Source: Methanolobus sp. UBA32
GTDB taxonomy: Archaea; Halobacteriota; Methanosarcinia; Methanosarcinales; Methanosarcinaceae
Assembly: GCA_002507205.1 (NCBI GenBank)
Contig: DAZF01000025.1
Location: 1 to 46,114, forward strand
DNA: 46,114 nucleotides
Direction of reading: 5' to 3'
Both the position numbers and the translations under genes were made by a program. Under the pieces are notes generated by a model. That model was not told the origin of the DNA. It made no database searches and worked only from the letters and a program-made list of their open reading frames with translations. Positions 17,597-25,420 of this stretch are shown piece by piece (position 1 is the first letter of the stretch; each line of letters starts with the position of its first letter).

Positions 17597-18007
17597 ATGA
17601 AACTGCTGCTGTTCGATGTTGAGTATTTCTGGTTTGACACTCACTGTAAAACGATTGAAACCGTGGGAGATGTAGAAATCGAAGAAAGAATAGAGGATAC
17701 TGCAGTTGTTTTCATCCATGCTGAAGCAGAGGATGAAGAAAGAATGAACAAGGTAATAAAAGGTGCAGTGGGAAACATCAAGTGGTATCTGAATAAAGTA
17801 AATAAGGATAAGATCGTCTTACATTCATTTGCTCACCTGTCTTCAAGCAAATCATCGCCTGAATTTGCAATGGAAGTTATCGTATCGATTGAAGAAAAAC
17901 TGAAAAACAGAGGAATAAACGTTTATTCAGTGCCTTTTGGATATCTTTACCAGTTCGCCATCCATGTTAAAGGCGAATCTCTTGCAAAGGTTTTCAAAGA
18001 GATTTGA
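17597..18007 (+). CDS. free-standing archaeal ThrRS editing-domain protein
   Basis: A 136-residue protein that matches, over its whole length, the N-terminal editing domain of archaeal threonyl-tRNA synthetase, a fold shared with D-aminoacyl-tRNA deacylase. It has the opening MKLLLFDVEYFWFD, VVFIHAEAED, the active-site block SFAHLSSSKSSPE and the closing VPFGYLYQFAIHVKGESLAKV. No catalytic or anticodon domain follows: a stop codon ends it after the domain. It may hydrolyse mischarged Ser-tRNA(Thr) or D-aminoacyl-tRNA in trans; that is inference. ATG at 17597 is placed 9 nt after AAGGA; ATG at 17588 is the alternative. A TATA-like TTAAATATT lies near 17563. Confidence 0.82.
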   Translation: MKLLLFDVEYFWFDTHCKTIETVGDVEIEERIEDTAVVFIHAEAEDEERMNKVIKGAVGNIKWYLNKVNKDKIVLHSFAHLSSSKSSPEFAMEVIVSIEEKLKNRGINVYSVPFGYLYQFAIHVKGESLAKVFKEI

Positions 18008-18047
18008 ATGCCGGGTAAATACTTTTCAACAAATAATGGACTGAGAC

Positions 18048-18617
18048 ATGAAAGCCAGAGAAAGCGGAATGCCTGATGAAAATGTATGGAAAGGGTTTTT
18101 TGAACCGGACCAGATCCTTAAAATGCTGGGTTTGAATGATAAGGTCGCAGATGTGGCAGATTTTGGTAGTGGCTATGGAACCTTTACAATCCCTGTTGCA
18201 AAAATAATAAACGGAAAGGTCTGCGCTATCGACATAGAGCCGGAAATGTTAGAGATCACAGAACAAAAGGCAAAAGTGGAGAACCTAAACAATATTGAAA
18301 CCGTACTCCGTGATTTCATATCAGAAGGCAGCGGTCTTGAAGATGAAAGTGTAGATTATGTCATCCTCGCTAACATTTTACACCTGGAGGAACCGGAAAG
18401 GTTGCTCAGAGAAGCTTACAGGATTCTGAGACAAAATGGAAAAGTAGTGATCATTCACTGGAACTACGATCCTACAACTCCAAGAGGACCACCAATGGAA
18501 ATCCGGCCTACACCGGAAAAATGCATTGAATGGGCCATTTCTTCAGGATTCAGCAATCCGGATAAATATGATCTTAAACCATATCATTATGGAATTGTCC
18601 TGAGTAAAGAGAGGTGA
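18048..18617 (+). CDS. class I SAM-dependent methyltransferase
   Basis: A 189-residue Rossmann methyltransferase with motif I VADFGSGYGTFT (about residues 36-47), motif post-I CAIDIEPEML and the acceptor-side VDYVILANILHLEEPERLL. It belongs to the Methyltransf_11/25 group; no substrate can be named. It starts 40 nt after the editing-domain gene, and its stop codon lies inside the GAGGTGA ribosome site of the DsrE gene, so these two are translated together. This coupling suggests a thiol- or sulfur-related substrate, as inference only. Confidence 0.82.
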   Translation: MKARESGMPDENVWKGFFEPDQILKMLGLNDKVADVADFGSGYGTFTIPVAKIINGKVCAIDIEPEMLEITEQKAKVENLNNIETVLRDFISEGSGLEDESVDYVILANILHLEEPERLLREAYRILRQNGKVVIIHWNYDPTTPRGPPMEIRPTPEKCIEWAISSGFSNPDKYDLKPYHYGIVLSKER

Positions 18618-18621
18618 TTAA

Positions 18622-18945
18622 ATGAAACTTGGTATTGTTATAAGTACGAATGAACCTGAAGTTGTCTGGAACGCTTTCAGATTTGGGGTTACTTCACTGA
18701 AAGCGGACCACGAAGTAAAGATTTTTTTGCTGAATAAGGGAGTTGAAGCAGAGGGTATCAAAGATGAAAAATACAATGTAAAAGAACAGATCGATTCATT
18801 TGTTGAGGATAAAGGAGAGATACTCGCTTGCGGGACCTGCCTGGAATCAAGACATAAAGAAGGGTCCGATGTTTGTCCGATTTCAACTATGATGGACTTA
18901 TTAATATTAGTAGAGGAATCGGATAAGATTCTAACCTTTGGCTGA
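18622..18945 (+). CDS. DsrE-family sulfur-relay-like protein
   Basis: A 107-residue DsrE/F-like protein: GIVISTNEPEVVWNAFRFGVTSLK at its start (nucleotide-free Rossmann-like fold), VKIFLLNKGVEA, a CGTC cysteine pair in ILACGTCLESR (about residues 73-77), and a hydrophobic end MDLLILVEESDKILTFG. Family members pass persulfide sulfur between proteins or act on small thiols. The two-cysteine arrangement could form a disulfide. GAGGTGA lies before the ATG. The 187 nt downstream hold no gene that I can support. Confidence 0.85.
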   Translation: MKLGIVISTNEPEVVWNAFRFGVTSLKADHEVKIFLLNKGVEAEGIKDEKYNVKEQIDSFVEDKGEILACGTCLESRHKEGSDVCPISTMMDLLILVEESDKILTFG

Positions 18946-19132
18946 TATAGTGCATCTATTTCAAAAACCTGTGTACTTCCATACAATTACATTATGGAAA
19001 AATGATGGGTTTTGAAGAGTTCTCTGATGTGCTGGAAAAGAGCAGATCATGAGTTTTGAAATAGGTTCAATGCATAAAAACTACAAATTCGATTGTTTAT
19101 TTTATGTTCCACAGAAAATGTGAGGTTGTTAT

Positions 19133-20245
19133 ATGCATCGTTTCCAGAAAGAAATAAGTTCGTGTATCGATTGTAAGAAATGCTGGGATGTATGCCCTGC
19201 TAACATGGTTACTGAAGGTAACCGTTTTACTCCGCAAGGAAAGATCGAATCACTTGCAAAGATAGTCGCGGGTGAAGAGCTTACACAGGATGAAATGGAC
19301 AATGTTTACCTTTCCACACGGTGTGGGGCATGTGATGATGTATGTCCTGTAAGCATACCAATCACCGATATCATCCAATATGAAAGAGAGTTATTAGCAA
19401 AGCAGGGCAGAGAGCCTGCCAAGACCACGGCTATCTCAAAGAACATTATCGAACGTAACAGTCCCGGAGGTATGGATCCATCAACGAGATTCGACTGGGT
19501 CACTGACGATCTTGAAATTGCCGAAAGTTCTGATATTGCCTATATGACAGGTTGTTGGATCGCACACAGCCAGCCGGACATAGCAAGATCAACTATTCGT
19601 CTGCTCAACCATGTCGGTATCAAGCCGATGCTTTTGAAGGAAGAGAAATGTTGCGGTCTTTTCCTTATTGATAACGGTCATCTTGAGGAGGCAGCCGTGC
19701 ATGCAAAAGGTTTTGTGGACTATATTGAATCCCTTGGAGTGAAGAAAGTTATAGCTTCATGCCCCGGTTGCTACCTGGTTCTGGGTCATGATTACCCAAA
19801 ACTCTACAGGGAGATGAATTTTGAAGTTGAGCATTCCCTTAACTTGTTCAGGGATATGATCGCTGACAGCACTCTCAAACCCGGAAAGCTCGATTACACC
19901 GTTTCAGTAAGAGATGCCTGTCCACTGAGAAAATCAAAGGATGTCCCACGCAGTATTCTTGAAAGTATGGGTGTTGAAGTTAAAGAGCTCTTTGAAGGCA
20001 AACAGGTGTGCTGCGGAGGTCCTGCCGGATTTAAACCCAACTTCCCGGAAATATCTGCCGATATTGCCATGTTGTCGGTTAAGGATTATAAAGAGAAGGC
20101 CGATATGATGATTTCGTATTGTCCTTTCTGCATGCATCATATAGGTGGTGTGTGTAAGTCAAAGGATGAAGAGTTGAACATGAAGGACATTTCTGTTTTG
20201 CTTGCAGAAAGCATATTTGGAAATATAAAAGAGGCAGAATTATGA
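19133..20245 (+). CDS. HdrD-like iron-sulfur protein with two CCG domains
   Basis: A 370-residue protein with the HdrD/GlpC layout. The N-terminal ferredoxin part has a full cluster set (Cys11/14/17/21) and a second set in which the first cysteine is replaced by Ser61 (then Cys64, Cys67, Cys71), so that cluster may be [3Fe-4S] or otherwise altered. Two CCG domains follow: one from the Cys in TGCWIAH through EKCCGLF to CPGC (about residues 138-216), and one from DACPLRK through QVCCGGP to CPFC (about 262-336), the noncubane cluster ligands used for disulfide reduction by HdrB/HdrD. It is shorter than HdrD (about 410) and has no HdrE membrane partner here. GAGGTTG precedes the ATG. Confidence 0.85.
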   Translation: MHRFQKEISSCIDCKKCWDVCPANMVTEGNRFTPQGKIESLAKIVAGEELTQDEMDNVYLSTRCGACDDVCPVSIPITDIIQYERELLAKQGREPAKTTAISKNIIERNSPGGMDPSTRFDWVTDDLEIAESSDIAYMTGCWIAHSQPDIARSTIRLLNHVGIKPMLLKEEKCCGLFLIDNGHLEEAAVHAKGFVDYIESLGVKKVIASCPGCYLVLGHDYPKLYREMNFEVEHSLNLFRDMIADSTLKPGKLDYTVSVRDACPLRKSKDVPRSILESMGVEVKELFEGKQVCCGGPAGFKPNFPEISADIAMLSVKDYKEKADMMISYCPFCMHHIGGVCKSKDEELNMKDISVLLAESIFGNIKEAEL

Positions 20246-20574
20246 AAGTAGGATTGATCAGATGTATGCAAACCGAGGATATATGCCCAGGAACCATGGA
20301 TTTTAAAATAATGAGGGAGAAAAAACTTGCATTCGAGGGCATCGAAGGTGAAATAGAAGTGATCGGTGTTGTTTCATGTGGTGGTTGCCCTGGAAAAAAA
20401 GCAGTTCCAAGAGCTGCTGAAATGGTCAGACGCGGAGCTGATACAATCGTTCTTGCTTCATGTATCACGCGAGGGAATCCTATTGGCTTTGCCTGTCCGA
20501 GTGCTGAACAGATGAAAGCAGCAGTTAAAAAGAAGATTGGTGATTCGATACGATTAATTGATTATACTCATTAA
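20242..20574 (+). CDS. CGGC domain protein
   Basis: A 110-residue protein with Cys8, Cys15 and a SCGGCPGKK motif (about residues 50-58), then VLASCITRG and FACPSAEQM. It fits the CGGC domain family, cysteine-rich proteins supposed to bind metal or cluster; the function is unknown. Its ATG overlaps the stop of the HdrD-like gene by 4 nt, so the two products are made together and may act as one electron-transfer unit. Confidence 0.82.
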   Translation: MKVGLIRCMQTEDICPGTMDFKIMREKKLAFEGIEGEIEVIGVVSCGGCPGKKAVPRAAEMVRRGADTIVLASCITRGNPIGFACPSAEQMKAAVKKKIGDSIRLIDYTH

Positions 20575-20576
20575 TT

Positions 20577-20639
20577 GATAATCATAAAGCAGAACGGATA
20601 ATCTGGATCAAGGACGGATTATTGAAAATGGGAAAATAG
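20577..20639 (+). pseudogene. relic of an ABC ATPase C-terminus
   Basis: Directly after the CGGC gene the DNA reads, in one frame to a TAG at 20637, HKAERIIWIKDGLLKMGK. This matches the C-terminal end of the ABC ATPase at 14231-14926 (YKADRIIWVKDGLLD) in 12 or so of 15 residues, with mostly third-base differences. The rest of that gene is absent. It is a fragment left by deletion or recombination. Confidence 0.7.
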
Positions 20640-20781
20640 AGTTCTGTAGAAACACTCATTTAAAGAATAAGTCACCATTTACAGGTATGTCAATGTAATC
20701 TTACTGATTCTAATGGGAATTCCTACAGAACCATAACATCACAAAATTCGTTTCTAACATTTCAGATCGACCATAGCGGAA

Positions 20782-21333
20782 TTAAGCCCTCACGTAAAGA
20801 TCTTTAAGACTATGAAGAAGCTTGTGGAACTCTTCGTGTTTGCCTTCTCCTACTTTCTCGATTTCAACTAACTCAAATAATTTCAACATATTATCTTGGT
20901 CCTTCTGAGCAAGATGTTCATCTGCCATTGGGAAAAGTCTGTTTTCCTCTTTGTTGATGTGCTGAGTCATAAGTTCAACATAATCCCTTGAACTATTGAC
21001 TATTGTTGATAAATCGTCAGAGTTCATATTTCCGGAAACCGCTTCGCTTATCTTTCTGACATTTCGTCTTCCATGTTCATGTTCTTCCAGAAGTGGATCT
21101 ATGATATCCTGTAAACCAGGAATATCTTCTTTTTCCATTGCAGGGAAAAGATACTCTTCTTCTTTTGTGTGATGACATTTGTCAACAAATACTTTCAAGA
21201 ATTCAACAACATCTTCAAGATGTTCCTGTTTAACTTCTTTTCCTGATTCGATATCTATGCAGATTCCATCCATTATATTCAACATCAATTTGACAGCATG
21301 ATGTTCTTCTTTTAAATCATCTGTTGGTTTCAT
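20782..21333 (-). CDS. hemerythrin-like HHE domain protein
   Basis: A 183-residue four-helix protein with the di-iron ligand pattern of the hemerythrin/HHE family: LKEEHHAVKLML, KCHHTKEEEYLFPAM (HxxxE), LLEEHEHGRRN and MTQHINKEENRLFPMAD (HxxxE). It should bind O2, NO or store iron in the cytosol. GGAAG precedes the ATG. A carboxymuconolactone decarboxylase-like gene diverges from it across 233 nt, in which AATATGCATATT (21361-21372) is a perfect palindrome of unknown use. Confidence 0.9.
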   Translation of the reverse strand: MKPTDDLKEEHHAVKLMLNIMDGICIDIESGKEVKQEHLEDVVEFLKVFVDKCHHTKEEEYLFPAMEKEDIPGLQDIIDPLLEEHEHGRRNVRKISEAVSGNMNSDDLSTIVNSSRDYVELMTQHINKEENRLFPMADEHLAQKDQDNMLKLFELVEIEKVGEGKHEEFHKLLHSLKDLYVRA

Positions 21334-21566
21334 TTAATACTTCCTTTATATTTTCAGAAAAATATGCATATTATTTACTGGGCCATACATACAAATCTCA
21401 ATACATTCGCATTGAATGTTAGATTATTGTCTTTAATATACACCCAGTTAAATCCCTGTAAGCCAATGATAACACCTTACTTAATGTTTTTCTATATGCA
21501 TTACACAACAAAATAACTAAATATCAAATCATCATAAATTGCTATAAGGTAACTGTGGGGGATAAA

Positions 21567-21929
21567 ATGTCTGAATATAAAGAGCTTGAACACAAAGAAT
21601 TACTGAATAGTATGAGTGATAAACTTAGTTTCACTCCGCGAATACTTGAGATAGTGGGAGATATTGATTCTAAATTCCTGAACAAATATAACCTTTGCAA
21701 CCATAGACTGTTGTCAGACGGTGCTTTACCTGCAAAAACAAAGATACTGATGGCTCTGGCAGTGGTTGCATCCAAGCAGTGCGAAAGATGCACAGTCGTC
21801 CAGATGCAGAGTGCAATCAATAACGGTGCTACCAAAGAAGAGATCATGGAAGCAATGGATGTAATTTTCATAACTTCCGGTGCACCAGCTGTTGCTGCCT
21901 GTAGAGATGCACTAAAACAGCTAAAATGA
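21567..21929 (+). CDS. carboxymuconolactone decarboxylase family protein (AhpD-like)
   Basis: A 120-residue all-helical protein of the CMD/AhpD family. The redox pair CERC is at Cys72/Cys75, and Gln79 stands where AhpD enzymes usually have His, so catalysis may differ. The C-terminal half has [25 protein letters not shown], a typical family block. Relatives act as peroxidase partners or disulfide reductases. GGGGGAT is 4 nt before the ATG at 21567; a GTG at 21555 is the alternative. Confidence 0.88.
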   Translation: MSEYKELEHKELLNSMSDKLSFTPRILEIVGDIDSKFLNKYNLCNHRLLSDGALPAKTKILMALAVVASKQCERCTVVQMQSAINNGATKEEIMEAMDVIFITSGAPAVAACRDALKQLK

Positions 21930-22056
21930 GACTGGATTGATTTTTATATAAGCACCAGTTGTTGGGACAGTATATAGTTTCAGTGCACGGGACTTAGGCC
22001 TACTATAGTAGCTTGAGATGTAAAACAAACATGGCTCAAAGTGTGGGGTAGATACA

Positions 22057-22287
22057 ATGGCAATGAAGGAAAATAAGTTAGACGAGAACGTTGATGGCGA
22101 TTATTATGTTGACGATGACTGTATAGGCTGCCGGCTCTGTGTGAGCAGCGCACCTGAAAATTTCAAAATGAGGGATGATGATAACACGGCCTATGTATTC
22201 AAGCAACCAGAAAATGAAATTGAGAAGCATGCTTGTGAGAGTGCTCTGGATGAATGTCCCGTAGATGCCATTGGAAACGATGGTTAA
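22057..22287 (+). CDS. single-cluster [4Fe-4S] ferredoxin
   Basis: A 76-residue acidic ferredoxin with cluster ligands Cys22, Cys25, Cys28 and Cys67 (CIGCRLC ... CP), plus Cys60 that could form a disulfide, as in some archaeal mono-cluster ferredoxins. It carries electrons in the cytosol, probably for neighbouring redox enzymes. GGGGTAG lies before the ATG. The perfect palindrome CTACTATAGTAG (22000-22011) lies 45 nt upstream. Confidence 0.92.
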   Translation: MAMKENKLDENVDGDYYVDDDCIGCRLCVSSAPENFKMRDDDNTAYVFKQPENEIEKHACESALDECPVDAIGNDG

Positions 22288-22366
22288 GATTTGAAAAATT
22301 ACATCACAATGCAATATATTATTTGAGTATAGAGACAAAATCTGAGTTAATAGAAAAAACCAAACC

Positions 22367-22414
22367 TATATAATTGCACAAATATTCAAAATATACAAAC
22401 ATATCTTGAATATT
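22367..22414 (+). promoter_or_regulatory. TATA box and 9-bp inverted repeat upstream of the DUF488 gene
   Basis: TATATAAT (22367-22374) is followed by the inverted repeat AATATTCAA (22381-22389) and TTGAATATT (22406-22414) with a 16-nt spacer. A start site about 25 nt after the TATA would be near 22397, in the middle of the repeat. This geometry suits an operator. The leader to the start codon would be about 86 nt. Confidence 0.5.
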
Positions 22415-22482
22415 AACTCTTTTTGCTGAAATCTGAAAATAAAATCATACTATGATATTGCAGTAAATAGGAAGATTAACAA

Positions 22483-22845
22483 TTGATCAGATTAAAAAGA
22501 GCTTACGACCAGCCATCCGATCAGGATGGAATACGGGTGCTTGTAGACAGGCTCTGGCCACGAGGGCTTCACAAAAGTGATGCTATGATCGACCTATGGT
22601 TAAAGGAAATAGCTCCGACAGGAGAACTCAGGAAATGGTTCTCCCATGACCGTGAAAAATGGGATGATTTTAAAAAACGATACAAAGAAGAGTTAGATGT
22701 AAATATTCAGCATGTTCAGAAAATTCTAGACATCGCAAAAGAAAGTGACATCACTCTATTGTATTCTGCAAAGGATAATAAGTTCAATAATGCCGTTGTC
22801 CTGAAAGGATATCTGGAAGAAAGACTCAACAAACCATTTGAATAG
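22483..22845 (+). CDS. DUF488 family protein, YeaO-like
   Basis: A 120-residue protein close to E. coli YeaO: IRVLVDRLWPRGLHKSDA, LWLKEIAPTGELRKWF and TLLYSAKDNKFNNAVVLKGYLEERL. The family fold is known but the activity is not. It starts with TTG; AGGAAG lies 9 nt upstream and no ATG is available at the right place. An inverted repeat straddles its likely transcription start. Confidence 0.85.
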   Translation: MIRLKRAYDQPSDQDGIRVLVDRLWPRGLHKSDAMIDLWLKEIAPTGELRKWFSHDREKWDDFKKRYKEELDVNIQHVQKILDIAKESDITLLYSAKDNKFNNAVVLKGYLEERLNKPFE

Positions 22846-22870
22846 TCTATCCTGCCAATTAAAATAAAAA

Positions 22871-22912
22871 AATAACAGCAATTCTGTAATAGATATGCTA
22901 TTATTTTTAACT
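22871..22912. terminator. possible hairpin between DUF488 and fprA
   Basis: AATAACAGCA (22871-22880) pairs, with one mismatch, with TGCTATTATT (22896-22905), followed by TTTAAC on the plus strand. It lies between convergent genes and could end both transcripts. The stem is AT-rich and the call is weak. Confidence 0.35.
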
Positions 22913-22930
22913 TAATTTTTACTCCTTTAC

Positions 22931-24115
22931 TTATTCCCCTTTTATCTTTGCTGCAAGCTCCATACCCAATTCTCTTACTTTATTGAAATCGTCTTCCCTG
23001 CCAGGCCCGTTAACCTCCAGAGCACCTACAATTTCCATACTAGAAGGTTCAAGAAGCTTTTGAAGCTGGTTAATTGCACCACCGCCCCATCCATAGGAGC
23101 TAAGAGCAACCGCATATTTTGTAGGAGGACGCAGTATCTTGAAAACATTGGATGCATATATTGCAAATGGGTGCATTCCGCCAAGTACGGTGGGTGTTCC
23201 AAGAACAATACCACGGGAATCAACAAGGTCCTTGGCTATATCACCAAGATCTGCATTTGTAAGATTATACACACAGACCTCAATACCTTCTGACAGGAGC
23301 GTTTCAACCATTGCCTTAACCATGTTTTCTGTAGAATTCCACATGGTTACGTACAGAACGATTACTTTCTCCTTAGTTTCTCCTGATGTCCATGCTTCAT
23401 GTGCCTTGAATATTCTGTCGGGATTCCTGTACATTGGCCCATGGCTCGGAGCAACTATCAGAGGATCGAGCTCTTTTGCCTTTTCAAGTCCCTTTTTAGC
23501 CAGCTTCCTGAAAGGCATCATGATTTCACCGAAATACCTCTTTGCAAGCGAAATAAGGTCATCTACCTCATCATCATAGAAACCGAAAGCAGTGTGCGCA
23601 CCAAAGAAGTCACATGTGAACAGTATCCTGTCTTCAACGAGGAACGTGAACATGGTCTCAGGCCAGTGTAGCCAGGGAGCTTCCACAAATTTAAGGGTCT
23701 TACCACCAAGATCAAGAACATCGCCATCCTTGACGATAATCATCCGGTCTTGTGGAATATCAAAGTAAAGACCTGCCATCTTTGCACCTTTTTCACTTGC
23801 GACAAGCATTGAACGGGGGGCCAGATCCATGATATATTTTATGGAAGCCGAATGATCCGGCTCTGCATGGTTCATGATCACATAATCAATATCTTTAAGC
23901 TCACTTAACTGTTCGATCTTGTTCTTTAATTCCTTTTCAAACCCAGGGTTCACAGAATCAATGAGTGCGATTTTCTGGGTTCCCTTAACAAGATAAGCAT
24001 TGTAACTGGTTCCCTGTGGAAGAGGAATGAGGGCATCAAAAAGGCGGCGATTCCAGTCCTTAATCCCAACCCAGAACACGTTGTCAGATATTTCGGGTAA
24101 AGCATATTTGTTCAT
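22931..24115 (-). CDS. fprA: F420H2 oxidase, flavodiiron protein FprA
   Basis: A 394-residue A-type flavoprotein. The N-terminal metallo-beta-lactamase-like domain carries the di-iron ligands in NHAEPDHS, and later in the WPETMFTF and DFFGAHTAF segments. The C-terminal flavodoxin domain (about residues 255-394) starts VIVLYVTMWNSTENMV. In methanogens it reduces O2 to water with F420H2 and guards the cell against oxygen. ATG at 24115 is set by AAAGGTG 5 nt upstream; earlier in-frame codons to 24151 are not needed. The context of hemerythrin, AhpD-like protein and ferredoxin agrees. Confidence 0.93.
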   Translation of the reverse strand: MNKYALPEISDNVFWVGIKDWNRRLFDALIPLPQGTSYNAYLVKGTQKIALIDSVNPGFEKELKNKIEQLSELKDIDYVIMNHAEPDHSASIKYIMDLAPRSMLVASEKGAKMAGLYFDIPQDRMIIVKDGDVLDLGGKTLKFVEAPWLHWPETMFTFLVEDRILFTCDFFGAHTAFGFYDDEVDDLISLAKRYFGEIMMPFRKLAKKGLEKAKELDPLIVAPSHGPMYRNPDRIFKAHEAWTSGETKEKVIVLYVTMWNSTENMVKAMVETLLSEGIEVCVYNLTNADLGDIAKDLVDSRGIVLGTPTVLGGMHPFAIYASNVFKILRPPTKYAVALSSYGWGGGAINQLQKLLEPSSMEIVGALEVNGPGREDDFNKVRELGMELAAKIKGE

Positions 24116-24202
24116 GTTGATCACCTTTTGGTAATTTATCAGAATAAACAATATAATACCTATGTGCTCTTGAGCATAGCGCTGTTAAAATCAAAATCAC
24201 AA

Positions 24203-24881
24203 TTACATTTTCCTCCCCACCACAACAAACCCATTCACCCGATTCCCCGTCCTCGTCACGAACTCATCATTCTTGAAATACTCAACCTCAAACCCGTTCT
24301 CGATCAGCAAAAAAACAATTTCCTTCTCAGTAAAATGATGAGCAACATAAGCAACCTCACCAGTATCCTCATCATAAGCAACGATTGAACCTTCCTCTTT
24401 TGTCACCGGCAGGTCGTTGATGTACCGCTCACGATAGATCTTCGAATGCCACGTCTGGCCGAAATCTGCGATGTAGAGATGGCCTTGTGGTTTCAGAACC
24501 CTGCGCGCTTCACGGATGATCCGGGAACGGTCATCTTTTGAGACAACGGTGGTCAGGAAAGCCTGCATTACTGCAATGTCGAAGGTTGCATCAGCAAAGG
24601 GAAGAGTTGTGGCATTGCCCTTTACGAATAATGGGATGTGCTGGCAGTTCTGTGATCTTGAAGAGGATTTTGCCATACACAGAACCTCTGTGTTGACATC
24701 GACACCAGTTACTGAATAGCCATGCAATGCCAGGGGAATACCCTACCTTTCCGTTGGCACAGCCGATATCAAGGATACGACAGCCAGGAAATGTGTATTT
24801 GTAGATGACAGGGTCAAGCTCAATTGTTGTCGGGATATTCTTTCCCTCAATTCTTGACCATGATGATGATTTGTTTTCCAT
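24203..24881 (-). pseudogene. SAM methyltransferase interrupted by a frameshift
   Basis: Two overlapping frames together make one methyltransferase. From ATG 24881 the first frame gives MENKSSSWSRIEG and motif I CRILDIGCANGKVG; it then runs out of frame at a GGG on the minus strand (plus 24741-24743). The second frame goes on with IPLALHGYSVTGVDVN, VLKPQGHLYIADFGQ and ends at 24203. Removing one base at the GGG restores a protein of about 226 residues. Either the gene is dead, or the base is a sequencing error, or the run is slippery. Substrate unknown. Confidence 0.72.
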
Positions 24882-25042
24882 TGGACAGACTCCGTGATAG
24901 TTTAGCTACTTGCTCTTTGTCCCTTTTTGCCCCTCTTTGCACCTTATAATTAACCTGAAAACTATTTGAATATCTGGTATACCAAATGACAACCTACCCT
25001 GAAGCAAACGTATTATTATGTTAACAGTGAGAAGTACTTAGC

Positions 25043-25420
25043 ATGACAAGACTCGAATCGAAATGTATCTCCAAAACAAGATGCATTATCTATACCATCC
25101 TGCTGTTTATCCTTGCAGGCATTTTTGAGATTGGAGGCGGCTATCTTATCTGGCTCTGGATACGAGAGAATAAAGATCTGAGCTTTGCACTTCTCGGAGC
25201 TGTCACCCTGTTCCTTTACGGCATTGTCCCAACCTTTCAGCCTTCGCATTTCCACAGGATATACGCAACCTACGGAGGTATATTTGTGGTTATGTCACTG
25301 TTATGGGGATGGGTGTTTGACAGGATACCTCCGGACACCTATGACATTATAGGCTGTTCTGTCATCCTCATAGGCGTCGGGATCATTTACTACTGGCCCA
25401 GGGAAGGTGAAGAATCATGA
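25043..25420 (+). CDS. YnfA/UPF0060-family membrane protein (first of pair)
   Basis: A 125-residue protein with four transmembrane helices and the family signature FEIGGGYLIWLWIRE, IVPTFQPSHFHRIYATYGGIFVV and DIIGCSVILIGVGIIYYWPR. YnfA proteins are relatives of the small multidrug resistance (SMR) exporters. The N-terminal 15 residues are polar and longer than usual. The last four bases overlap the start of a second YnfA gene (ATGA), so the two are translated together. Confidence 0.88.
   Translation: MTRLESKCISKTRCIIYTILLFILAGIFEIGGGYLIWLWIRENKDLSFALLGAVTLFLYGIVPTFQPSHFHRIYATYGGIFVVMSLLWGWVFDRIPPDTYDIIGCSVILIGVGIIYYWPREGEES

Noticed and set aside
17597..18007. Truncated threonyl-tRNA synthetase pseudogene
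   Set aside because: The domain is complete, has a good ribosome site and promoter, and no remnant of a catalytic domain follows it.
24591..24881. Short 96-residue protein as a separate gene
   Set aside because: It carries motif I of a methyltransferase and then leaves the frame; it is the front half of the frameshifted gene, not a gene of its own.
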